This document shows positions 25,288-35,845 of a DNA stretch of 64,000 nt, piece by piece. The stretch is from Azolla caroliniana. Lineage: Eukaryota > Polypodiophyta. The notes beneath the pieces are model-generated. The model was not told where the DNA came from. It did not search any database and saw only the letters and a list, made by a program, of their open reading frames with translations. The stretch spans positions 434,001-498,000 of the forward strand of contig JBHGNT010000001.1 in the NCBI GenBank assembly GCA_043228905.1, given 5' to 3'. The first letter of the stretch is position 1. Each line of letters starts with the position of its first letter. The position numbers and the translations under genes are program-made.

Positions 25288-25865
25288 AATAGATTTGCGT
25301 ATTTTCTATTCTTGTTTAGCCTTAGCTTATAGTAATCCAAGACTCAATGTAGCAATGATACAAAAGATTAGTAGTCACTTATAAAAATGACATTTGATCT
25401 TGTAAATACCAATCAATCCACAATTGTTCTCCTATTTGTAGAGGTAAAGGACCTTCCAATAATGCAATATTTTGTACTTGTTTCCAAATAGCATATTTAC
25501 GTATTTTCCATTTTTCTTTAGCCTTAGTTGATAGTCATCCAAGAGACTCAATGGAGCAATGATACAAAAGATTAGTGGTCACTTCTAAAAACAACATCTG
25601 ATCATGTAAGTACTAATCAATCCACGATTGTTCTATTTGTAAAGGTAAAGGACCTTCCCAGATAGTAGATTTGTGTATTTTCTATTCTTCTTCAACCTTA
25701 GCTAATAGTCATCCAAGAGACTCAATGGAGCAATGATACAAATGATTAGTAGACACTTATAAGAACGATGCTTGATCTCGTAAGTACCAATCAATCCATG
25801 ATTGTTCTCCTATTTGTAAAGGTAGAGGACCTTCCAATAATGCAATATTTTGTACTTGTTTCTAG
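25288..25865. repeat. three-copy direct repeat, unit about 170-200 bp
   Basis: Three diverged copies share the order ATTTTCTATTCTT, AGCCTTAGNTNATAGT, CATCCAAGAGACTCAATG, GCAATGATACAAAAGATTAG, TAATCAATCCACNATTGTTCT and AAAGGACCTTCC. The middle copy lacks the ATGCAATATTTTGTACTTG segment present in the first and third. It looks like an old minisatellite without coding function. Confidence 0.8.
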
Positions 25866-25939
25866 ATAAACCCATAATTATTAGGTGGGATGTATAATAA
25901 TTGTTGCACTTCAACAAACTCTAGACCCTTTGAGATGGA

Positions 25940-26452
25940 GCCTCAACCATAGATTGATATATGCATTCGCATTCGTGCGATCTCCCCCACGAATGCAAAT
26001 GAATACGAATATGAATGGTTGTAAAAGTATTCGTTAAAAATAAATTTATAAACTCCATCCTTTTTAGTCTCCGAGATATAAAAAAAAGGACTTTGACAAT
26101 AAAAAAGGGACTTAAGCAATAAAAAGGGGACTTGAGTCTTGACGCTAAATATACTTTAATAATAAACGTAAAAGTATTGGTTTTTTAATAATAAATAAAT
26201 AAATAAAATAGAGGTCATTAACTCCCCCCTTTTAAAATTTTATGAATATTTTAAAAAGGGAACTTGACACTAATCATATTAATATTTCTATAATATGTTT
26301 TTGGAAAAAAACTATTTTTATAGTTATTAATACATGTAAAAATATTTGTTTTTTTAAATAAAAAAATAATTGAATGGTTTTATAATATTCTAGGGGCCAT
26401 TTCTTATTCTATAATAGTACGAATATCACACGTGTTAATCTATGGCCTTAAC
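25940..26452. mobile_element. hAT-like MITE copy A, 497 bp, with 8-bp target duplication
   Basis: The element spans 25948-26444 and is flanked by GCCTCAAC (25940-25947) and GCCTTAAC (26445-26452), an 8-bp target duplication with one mismatch. The left end reads CATAGATTGATATATGC and the reverse complement of the right end reads CATAGATTAACACGTGTG. Both ends are rich in ATTCG/CGAAT words. The AT-rich interior has no open reading frame, so it is non-autonomous. The 8-bp duplication points to the hAT superfamily. It shares end sequences with the elements at 41846-42126 and 49204-49804. Confidence 0.7.
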
Positions 26453-26615
26453 TATCTCCTACCTCTTTGACCCCAAACAAAACAAGCGATTAAACTAAGA
26501 GCCCAATCTCTCCTTCCCAAGCCAACATGATAACCGAGAAGACATAAGTAACTCTTTTTGCAACAAATTACAATGCTCTATACTGGTTGATGGTTTGCAT
26601 ACACATAAGAAGAGT

Positions 26616-26616
<1 letters not shown>

Positions 26617-26667
<51 letters not shown>

Positions 26668-26712
26668 GTAAAAGCACACAATTATATTAATTGTATGTAA
26701 AATCCACTTTAG
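26617..26712 (-). mobile_element. possible retroposon 3' end with GA tail (copy 2)
   Basis: The minus strand reads TTGTAACTAAAGTGG..., TTAATATAATTGTGTGC, TTTTACCAAAGAGAGAG and then a long pure GA tract (26617-26663). It matches the order seen at 24661-24722. A shared 3' end followed by GA repeats suggests related retroposon insertions whose tails became microsatellites. Confidence 0.35.
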
Positions 26713-26907
26713 TTACAACACTTCTTAGTCTCCTCTATCTATTATATATGGCTATGTAGGGAGAGGGACGTTCTATAATGCTATTAAAAACTCTCTCTCT
26801 CTCTCTCTCTCTTGGAGAAGTTAAAAACAATCGTCTTTCAACTTCCACCTTGCCTCAAATTTCTGATTTCTCGAGAATGGTCATTCATGTGTTTGATCAA
26901 TTGAAGT

Positions 26908-26999
26908 ATTGATATGTAAATGTTGTGTAATGGTTAAGTTTAGGCTCTACAATCTTAAAGGCGCGAGTTCAACCTTCAACAATGGGTTTATTTTTAGGT
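26908..26999 (+). mobile_element. tRNA-related SINE-like segment
   Basis: GTGTAATGGTTAAGTTTAGG resembles a tRNA gene A-box region, and GGCGCGAGTTCAACC, about 30 bases further, resembles a B box (GGTTCGANTCC). The order and spacing fit the RNA polymerase III promoter of a tRNA. No complete cloverleaf with an acceptor stem is present, so a SINE head or a decayed tRNA gene is more likely than a working tRNA. Confidence 0.4.
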
Positions 27000-27539
27000 T
27001 CACTACAAGAATCCTTGATAGTTTTTTTAGTTTGACATTATGGATATTGACAAAATTGCTCCTAAAAATAATGAATTAACAAATGGGTTGCCACAATCAA
27101 AGGGTTTGAAACAATGCCATTGCCTTTGGGCAATATTGAGCTTTATAAAAATGTCAATGTTGACGTTTTTAAAATAAATATCGACTATACATGCATGTTC
27201 GCATATGCATATGACAGGTACCCATATAGTCCACATGCATGTCCATGTCCATGTCCATGTCCATGACCACAACCATACATGCCCATCCGTGCTCGACCAT
27301 ACCCACACATTCCCAGAACCATAGCCACAAGGACAAACAAATTTCCCCACCCAATGTCCTCACATAATCTTGGACATAACATACTAACATGCGCACGACG
27401 TACATACATATACATATACACACACATACATATAGATATGTACATACACATACACATACATGTACATGTACATGTACATAATATATATATGTGTGTGTGT
27501 ACATACAAACATTGACATGAGACAGACGACAAGAGGGGT

Positions 27540-27571
27540 GGGGGGGGGGGGGGGGAGTGCGCAGCGGCGAA

Positions 27572-27636
<65 letters not shown>

Positions 27637-27905
27637 GTTGTTGTTGTTGTTGTTGTGTAGAAGGAGGAGGAGTGTATGTTGTGTGTGCAGCGGCGAATGG
27701 AGAAGATGAGGATGGAACAGAGATGAAAGGGCCAGTGGCACACACTCACTCATCTCATCATGCTTATAAGAGAACATGGACAGAGAAGCCAGAACACAAA
27801 CAGATACACGAAGGGGAACAGAGCAAAACAGACCCTTACCTGAAACCCGTCAGTTGGTCTGTTTTTGTTTGTCAAAGAAGAAGAAAGAGCGGAGGAAGGA
27901 AGAAA

Positions 27906-27936
<31 letters not shown>

Positions 27937-27947
27937 AAGAAGAAGAA
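27540..27947 (+). repeat. G-run, (GA)n, (GTT)n and (GAA)n tracts before NRT2
   Basis: A run of about 16 G (27540-27555) and a long (GA)n tract (about 27578-27632), then a short GTT repeat, occupy the upstream region. A (GAA)n tract at about 27908-27947 ends at the start codon at 27949, so the latter lies in the 5' untranslated region. TTATAAG at 27764-27770 is the best TATA candidate and would place transcription start near 27795. Confidence 0.8.
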
Positions 27948-27948
27948 A

Positions 27949-29973
27949 ATGGCTACTAGTGGTATTGGAGACCCTAATTGTGTGGGCGAGCCTGGTATCT
28001 CTATGCACGGGGTTACCGGTCATGAAGCAACTTTTGCACTCACTGCCCTTGCTGATTCAAAACTAGAAGGGATCTCTGAATCTCGAGATCAAGGCCATGA
28101 CCATCACCCTATGCATAAGTTTGAGCTGAGTGTTGATTCAGAATCTAAAGCTACCCGGATCAAGATATGGTCGGTGGCTGCGCCTCACATGAGAGCTTTC
28201 CATTTGTCATGGGTTTCATTCTTCACTTGCTTTGTTTCGAGCTTTGCAGCTGCACCTCTGTTGCCTGTTATCAGGGACAACCTGGACCTCACCAGGCGCG
28301 ATATTGGAAATGCAGGTAAGGCTTGCTTTCAATCATCGCTTTAGGTATGTATCGTCGATGTCTGGGTCCATCTCTTTAATCCCTGTTTGATGGCATTAGG
28401 TATTGCATCGGTGTCTGGGTCAATCTTATCAAGGCTACTCATGGGTGCCCTGTGTGACTTGGTGGGCCCACGCTATGGGTGTGCATTCATGATGATGCTC
28501 ACCGCACCTGCAGTATTTTGCATATCAACAGTGTCTACGCCCACCGGTTTCATCCTATCCCGCTTCTTCATCGGATTCTCTCTAGCCACATTTGTGTCAT
28601 GCCAATTTTGGATGAGTACCATGTTCACACCAAAGATTGTTGGTTCTGTCAACGGTATAGCGGCGGGTTGGGGGAACCTAGGTGGTGGTGCAACGCAACT
28701 CATAATGCCACTTCTCTATGAGCTCATCCGGAGTGTGATTGGGTCCCCGGATTTCTCAGCTTGGCGCCTTACATTTTTCGTTCCTGGTGTCATGCACATC
28801 ATCATGGGCCTTGCTGTCTTGAGCTTGGGTCAGGACACTCCTCGGGGGAACTACAAGGAGCTCAAGGAGAAAGGAACCCAAGTCAAAGATAGCTTCTTCA
28901 AAGTAAGTAAATAGTATCTATTTCTGACTTCGTTTCTTTTGTTTTCGCCAATTTAATCCTTTTCTTACTAATGTATATATAGGTCTTGACATATGCGGTG
29001 ACGAATTACCGGAGCTGGATTTTTGCCCTCTCGTATGGGTATTGCTTTGGTGTGGAATTGACCATGGACAACATTATTGCCCAGTACTTCTATGATAGGT
29101 TTGATCTCAACCTACATACGGCCGGTATCATTGCGTCCATTTTTGGCATGGCGAATCTTGTTACCCGGCCAGCTGGAGGAGTGATCTCAGACCGTGCTGG
29201 ACGTTCTTTTGGCATGCGTGGGCGGTTATGGACTCTTTGGATCATTCAGTCATTGGGGGGTGTGTTTTGCATTCTTTTAGGACGAATGGGGAACTTGTCT
29301 GGGGCCATTGTTACTATGATTATCTTTTCGTGCTTTGCTGAAGCGGCTGCTGGTGCAACCTTTGGCATCATCCCTTTCATATCTTGCAGGTAATAAACAC
29401 AGTACTATCTGATTTGTGTGCCTCGTTGTATGTGTATGGGTTCAGACACATTATAAAAGGGTTTACAATTATATTGCTTTGGTTAAGAAAAATAGGTTTA
29501 AACTAATCAACGTCGACTTAATGTTAATCTTATGAGAGAGCTTCACTATGGTTTTTGTGATTGATGTGACCTATCATTTGTTAAATAGATCCTTGGGAGT
29601 CATCTCGGGATTGACTGGTGCGGGTGGGACATTTGGCTCCATGCTCACACAACTTATCTTCTTTACGACTAACAAGTACTCCACGGAAGAGGGCATTGCA
29701 ATGATGGGCATCATGATCATTGCCTTCACATTGCCCGTTGTCGGTGTGTATTTCCCCCAATGGGGTGGCATGTTGTTTCCGGCATCTGCCCATCCCGAGG
29801 CCACTGAGGAGATCTACTACACGAAGGAATGGTCTATAAAGGAGCAAGGCAAAGGCATGCATCATGCTAGTTTGAAGTTCGCCCAAAACAGTAAATGTGA
29901 GCGAGGGAAACGTGTTGCATCAGCCTCACCCATCTCATTGGCAAATGGAACACCTCTTCATGAGATGGCTTAA
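27949..29973 (+). CDS. NRT2: high-affinity nitrate transporter NRT2, 553 aa, 4 exons
   Basis: Plasma-membrane nitrate/proton symporter of the NNP (MFS) family. Known NRT2 proteins mostly need the partner NAR2 (NRT3) for activity. Exons: 27949-28315, 28400-28902, 28983-29389, 29589-29973; introns are GT-AG with consistent phases. Family marks are [12 protein letters not shown] near the N-terminus, [11 protein letters not shown] across junction 1, the nitrate signature [60 protein letters not shown] across junction 3, and the hydrophilic C-tail with YYTKEW. Twelve membrane segments fit the hydrophobic blocks. At 553 aa it is somewhat longer than the usual 500-530, because of an extended N-terminal hydrophilic region of about 75 residues rich in His, Asp and Glu. 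The start follows a (GAA)n leader. Which NRT2 paralogue it is cannot be told by eye. Confidence 0.96.
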
Positions 29974-31659
29974 TCTCTAAGATTGTAAACTTTTGCTCCT
30001 AAGTTGGTTTCTAAGGAATGAAAGTCTAGAGCCGTATGTTCCCTTCCGGTAAATCCCCTATTTGTAAATGCTTAAATCCTACTGGTAAATCCTCTATTTT
30101 TATTGTAAATGCATAAAAAAACTACTTCGACACACTTCCCATATTTTTGAGAAGAACAAAATATCGAAGCATTAGAATAAAAAAGTTTTTTGTTGTTCAA
30201 AAGCAATTCTGTCACATCTTCATCATCAGAGCATGTCAAAACTTTCTCTGAGTGCTTCCACATTTTGCATTATTACTGTGAAGTTTATGTTTTTCCTTGT
30301 CATCTAGCACATGTTGCATTATCTTCACTTTCAAACGATGTCTCAAATTTGAAGTACAATGATGAGAGGTACATCCTTTGATGTCTCTCATTGTTGTAGT
30401 ATCATTATTATGAAGCTTATGATTTGATGCTCCTGGAAACTCATGGAAAATAATGTGCCTAAGAGAGTTGAGTTGTGATCAGGGGGGTATCTCTTCTTTC
30501 AAATTCATTCATCTCAACCTAAGGTATAACACATGGTAATATTCAGTGGTATATGAGGTTGATAATATTTTATGTTTGTCCTGTCACTCGGGGGCTGATC
30601 AGTGTAGTTAAGCACTGTTAAACCATTCTTTTCCTTGTTACCTCATGAAAGCATCCGTAAACCACTCTTTTCCTCATCATAATGTTTGATTCGTAAACCA
30701 CTCTTTTCCTCATCATAATGTTTGATTCGTAAACCACTCTTTTCCTCATCTTAATGTTTGATCCGTAATAATCGTGAACTGTTGTGGATTATTTTCTACA
30801 AAATGGCATGTATATATGTGCGTACGTGCATAATTCTACATATGAATAGAATTAACATTTTATAAGCATTCCACACGAAAATGCAACCCAACCATTGGAG
30901 TATTTTTAGGAATCCTATATAAAGTTTCATCAGAGTATTTTGTAAAATTGCATGAAAAAAGGATGGGTACTTTGGCCGTTGAAATACCTATTTGAGATTG
31001 TTGTTAGAGAAGATTCATGTCATAGGGGAAAGACGTTTGTGATCATGCCAAGGGGAAAGAGGGCACTGAAACATTAGAAATTCTCATTTGAGATTGTTGC
31101 TAGAGAAAGAAAAGAAGCCTTGTAACCCTGCTCTTGTATGGAATGGACAAAATAATACCTTGAGCATCTCAGTAAGATAGAGAATGAAAGAAACCAGTTC
31201 CAGAGAATTGCATATTGATTTATATAGAATATTAGGTGCTTTATTTGTGTACATAATTGAATCAACATTGAAATGGCAATAACCAGACCAATGTTACTTG
31301 TAGAATATAAGCGTTACCTATAAAATTACATTTAACAACTGTGTTCGTTTGTTGTTTGGTTAAAGATTAGAAATGTGATTACCTTTCACACTTCAGAGGA
31401 CATCATGGCCAAGGTTGTGTGGTGATGATGACATTTCTGTAATCTCTCAACATATTTTTTGGTCTTTTGCTTATATTCATCTCTAAACAACAAAATCATG
31501 ATGATGTTTCAAGCTCGTCCCTCGTCTTCTCAGGCTACAGATCCCAAATTTTAGGGATTTCTTACCCAAATTGGTGCAATTATTGACAGCTTGACCTTTA
31601 AAGAATTTTATCAACCTTTTGCTCCAAACATATTTTAAGAAATGCCTGCATAACTCAAA
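29974..31659. other. convergent intergenic stretch
   Basis: Both flanking genes (NRT2 rightward, O-fucosyltransferase leftward) end here, so the stretch holds two 3' untranslated regions. No coding region is visible. The only structured element is the three-copy 36-bp repeat at 30661-30768. Confidence 0.6.
30661..30768. repeat. 36-bp tandem repeat, three copies
   Basis: The unit begins ACCACTCTTTTCCTCATC, continues ATAATGTTTGATTCGTAA, and repeats exactly in copies 1 and 2; copy 3 has two substitutions. A more diverged related phrase (AAACCATTCTTTTCC) precedes the array near 30619. No function is seen. Confidence 0.92.
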
Positions 31660-34600
31660 TTATTTCCCATTGAGTAACCTTCTATTGGAAGGCCGTTGAT
31701 CACAAAGGCAACCTGGCATGGGATTTGCATAGAAATTATCTTCCAGCTTCGGCAATTGTCTTCTTTGCCTATAGCTAGGATCCCCTATCCTATGTTCATG
31801 TGCTGCCTTGACCTTTCTCTCAAACTCTTTCCACGTTATTAATCCCAAATCAAATGCGTCGACCAATGAAACCAATCTTTCCCTACAAATGATAGATACA
31901 CCATGTTGGTTAGACTAAGTTTTAGGTCTGCAAATTTGATTTCTACAACATATGTCTACTCGTTGATGTTTCTTACAAGGCCCAGAAACAAGAACAAATT
32001 TCGACTACAGATACTTTTCCTTTCTTATAAGCCCCAAAAAGGAGTCCAAAATATTTTCTTGAAATGCATTGTAATGAATTACTTGATGCTAGTGAATCAA
32101 TGACTTAGAATCCAAAGATTATGATAGATTATTTGCAGCATACTATCAGGATTGATAGTTTTTCGATACCCTTCAAACATCCGATGACCTTGCACTGCCT
32201 TGGCCATGTTTCCATCATAAGTGTAGATAAACACATCGCTTTCGAGCGCAACCATGTGGTCCAATGCTGCAAGTCGGTTCCCGTAGTTTGAAAACGGGAG
32301 TAACTCCTGCATAGTTGCTAATGTCGAGTGTGTGAACACATTTGGAAACTCTTTCTTTAAGATGTCCATGCTTCCATTTCCATATATCTCTCCTGCCACA
32401 ATATATATCATAGTCGAGGCTGGGTATCCAAGACCTTTCAAAAGAAGCACAGTTTCATGAGGAGTTAATGGGCACCCCCCTTGTTTTCGCCTAGCAGCAC
32501 CATCAATCTCCTTTTCTTTCCAATGCTTGACATCATATCGCATTTGTTTGAGGTCTTCAGCTTCATTCAATGTGAGACCATGGGTGCATCCTGTGAAGGC
32601 CAACATGTCTTTTTCGTACCTGTGGTAACATTACAAATTTAAGCTTGCCAATTGATTTAGGCTAATGAATAATATAGATAGATAGATAGATGAATTTGCC
32701 AATGACAACAAGGTATTAATTTTTACAGAGAGCAAATTAGAGTGCATATCTCCAAGGTATTTCCCCAATAAGCTAGAGAATGGAATAATACCTTAGGTGT
32801 AATGCTATGTAATGAGAATCATGTTGCCGCATCCGTTCCACCAAAGTTCTTCCAAGATTTTCAATGGGATCGGTGTACTTGAGAGCTTTGAAACATGCAC
32901 GGCAACGAAGCCTTTGCACATTGTTTGAGAGTCCATTGTTTGCTAACCTCGCGTCGGAATGTGTGAAATGAAGAACTTTGTGCTTCTTAAGCAAAGCTTG
33001 GATTTCATGCTTGTAATATGATTCCTACAAGATTTACCAATATGCACACAGTAAGTTATAAACAAAACTTCCATGTTTGTTGTAAGTCTGAAAGTTTGTC
33101 TTGAGGGTGAAACTTTAGGGCATAATCATTCAAGATGTCCTATCATAATCATTCAAGTGAATATAATAATATAGGCACCTTTGACCAAGAAACAGGTGCC
33201 TTCTTGAATGGCTTGAGCTTCGCTACAGATGGTGGCAATTCCTGGATGATGTGCACGTCGTCTTTGAGGATATTGATGAAATGCTCAACATCGTAAATAT
33301 CGCCAAATTCACTGCAGAAATCACCATATACCATATACCATTGTGTCAGTTACTAGGCTCTAATCTAAGTATAGGAGTGTTTACTCAATAATGACCTCAA
33401 AGTTTCCAGCATAAAAAATCTACCTGGAGTCCGCCCAAAATGAGGTGTGATCCAACAATGGGATGACAAGTGCCGCATTCAAGATTCTTGCTATGCCGAC
33501 CATGTCGCAAATCTACACCAATAATAATACAATATGAGACAAATCCTCATTATATAAATAAGAGAAAAGAAAGAAATGTGAGCATCTCATGAGAAAGGAC
33601 CAAAATGGCCCATGAAGGGCCAACAACTATTTAACATCTCGTCTAGGGAGGAACATGGTGAATATGGGCACCAATGTCATGGAGAACCTAATATGGGACT
33701 AAAGCTACATAATAATAATCCTACAGGTGGGTAGCTACATAATAATAATCTTACATGTATGTATGGTACGTATGCAGCCACAGTTTGGACAGCTATAATG
33801 GTCTGGACTCTGAACATACACCCACCTAGGATTAAATTTGGGCATTTAAGATAGAGACGAAAGATGGCGTTCAAGTTTAGATAGTTACTTACCCCATCTC
33901 TCATTTGATTTAGACCACCATTTGCATTTACTAGGATGTAGCCATTTCGATTCGCATTCGCAGCTGGCAACATAAATAAACGATCAATTGTGTGTTGCCA
34001 ACATAAATTATATCAGTCACCCACAATATGCATGTATCTATTATGTGAATCAGTTTCTGCTTACGTCTATAATTATCTTGTGGGCGATCGATGCACTGTC
34101 GGATGTTCTTGTTGTCGGGGTTTTGCCAAAGGTCTCTTACTATAGCACTTTCTCGCTTGGACTTCACAGCCTAAACCACATGAATCCTCCAGCAATGAGT
34201 ATTAATTAGTACATGTACATTCTAACTCCAATATATTGAATGTATGAAGCCGATGCATTATCATCAGTCATGTACAATACGGTGCACATTTCCATCCCAA
34301 AGTGGCATTATTTTAGTAGCTTCTTACCTCCAAAGTGTGCTCTTGGAGCAATCTCATTGTTGGGGAAGATGTTGACAATCCGAATGTAGAATTGATAGTG
34401 TTCATTATTGCGGCATTCCCGGCCTGAATGAAAGCAATCATCAGAGTGATGAGATTGACCATCAGAGGCATAGAAATCTATGTGTATAGAAAATGACAGG
34501 CAAAAAAAAATTGTCTTGACAAACTGAAAACCAACATTTCTACAAATCGCATGGATGAGCCTTGTGGAGGAAATCCATCCATATGAGCCCAAAGTTTTCA

Positions 34601-35263
34601 AGACTTCTTTGAAAAAATTTCCATTCATTCACTCACATGAAAATGGGTCCATTCTGATGTCAAGGAGGCCGAGGCTGACTCGGATGCGGAGTAGATAAGG
34701 TGCGTGATCCGGAGAGCTACGAAGACCAGTGTGATTATGCAAAGAGATGGGTATAATAACATGATCAGCCTACTAGGCCTTCCAACATTAGGCTTCGAAA
34801 CTTTCTTGATTCCACAAGATTGAGCATGGTTGGGCATGTTGAACAAGGATGGCCTGACAAGGCGGGGTGAGGGCGATGGCAAGGGTGAGTAGGTGTAGGC
34901 AGAAACATGATCTCGAGGTCCAGGATCGGAGGAGATGGTGAGGGAATCGATGGGATATTCCGGGAATCTCTTCTTGTTGTGGGACAAGGACCTCCTAGTG
35001 ATGCTATTGGAAGTGTAATTAGGAGTGCTGAGGACATGGTGAGATTCGAGGGTGTGATCTCGGCGTGGAGTATGAAGGGTCTCGTCGATTTCATCATTTT
35101 CAAGCATGGTCTTTGGGAAATCGGACATTATATGGGGAGGATTAGAGTTGGGATTGGGGTTAGGATTAGGGTTAGGGTTAGGGTTAGGGCTAGGGTTAGG
35201 GCTAGGGCGAGAGCTGGGAGAGATGCTGAAGATGAGGGATTGAACTAGATTTGAAGAAGACAT
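31660..35263 (-). CDS. plant O-fucosyltransferase-family (PF10250-type) protein, about 684 aa, 9 exons
   Basis: Type II membrane glycosyltransferase-like protein of the plant O-fucosyltransferase family, presumed to work in the Golgi on cell-wall glycans or glycoproteins; the substrate is unknown. Exons in transcript order: 35263-34637, 34423-34328, 34170-34065, 33963-33893, 33512-33424, 33311-33179, 33024-32792, 32619-32144, 31882-31660. The N-terminal cytosolic region has an Asn-Pro repeat (about residues 24-40), then a single membrane anchor ([20 protein letters not shown]). Family motifs are [113 protein letters not shown] and [15 protein letters not shown]. The last junction is irregular: the family expects NPD-R-E, needing exon 8 to end GATAG, but the only GT donor cuts after GATA and would shift the frame. 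The gene may be frameshifted or use a non-canonical site. Confidence 0.85.
35155..35212 (-). repeat. TTAGGG-type hexamer repeat encoding (Asn-Pro)n
   Basis: On the plus strand this is about nine tandem hexamers GGGTTA/GGGCTA/GGATTA, inside exon 1 of the O-fucosyltransferase-family gene. On the coding strand it gives alternating Asn and Pro. It looks like vertebrate-type telomere repeat but is embedded in frame in a coding exon, so it is better read as a coding minisatellite. Hexamer slippage would change the protein by whole Asn-Pro units without breaking the frame. Confidence 0.85.
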
Positions 35264-35653
35264 CGGTGTCTGCTGTAGTAAGAATTAAGTGAGAGAGAAA
35301 AACATACCAGTGTGTCTGTATATATGTATGTATATATATATATATATTATATATATTATATATATATGTATGTACATATATATGGGCCAAATTTGTTTGA
35401 ACTGATTAATAATTTTAATTGAATGGTGAATACTTATTTGTTGGTTGAAAGGGAAGGGGAGATTAGTTATGTGGAGAGGGCGTGGGCTTTTAATTGTTTG
35501 AATAATAAAAGATTTTACGGGAAATTATATAAAAAACAAAAACAGAACAAGTTGGTTTTCTTTATTTAATTACATAATAATTAAATGATTTTTCAGATGT
35601 TCAAACCAAAAAGCTGAGAAAAATTGTGGAGGTCAAAAACAGTCCACCGAGCA

Positions 35654-35686
<33 letters not shown>

Positions 35687-35814
35687 TCTTTCTCTCTCTC
35701 TCTTTAGACATTTTCAACGCGTCTCTCTCTCTCTGTCTCTTTGGGCACGCTGAACTTTGAAGCACACATTAAATATATATACATACATATCTTATAAGAC
35801 TTATATGTATATTA

Positions 35815-35845
<31 letters not shown>

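Larger units (their letters stand above)
23118..27948. other. gene-free stretch of repeats and mobile-element remains
   Basis: Intergenic DNA between the monooxygenase and the NRT2 gene, with no supported coding region. It contains a three-copy direct repeat (25288-25865), a TIR element with 8-bp target duplication (25940-26452), two similar minus-strand sequences that end in GA tracts (about 24661-24722 and 26617-26712), a tRNA-related SINE-like segment (26908-26999), and dense microsatellites up to the NRT2 start codon. Frames near 24724-24957 show no family signature. Confidence 0.6.

Noticed and set aside
27169-27777. Two overlapping minus-strand frames of about 190-200 codons
   Set aside because: They are products of stop-free GA, GT and TATG microsatellites; the translations are poly-Leu-Ser and Tyr-Ile-Cys runs without any domain.
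27776-28066. Upstream frame overlapping the NRT2 start
   Set aside because: It contains a poly-Arg run from the (GAA)n tract, and its ATG probably lies before the transcription start implied by TTATAAG at 27764, so a regulatory role is not supported.
30661-30768. CRISPR-like array
   Set aside because: The repeats are directly adjacent without spacers and the DNA is eukaryotic.
35155-35212. Interstitial telomere or chromosome-fusion scar
   Set aside because: The hexamers are few, imperfect and in frame within a coding exon, with gene sequence continuing on both sides.
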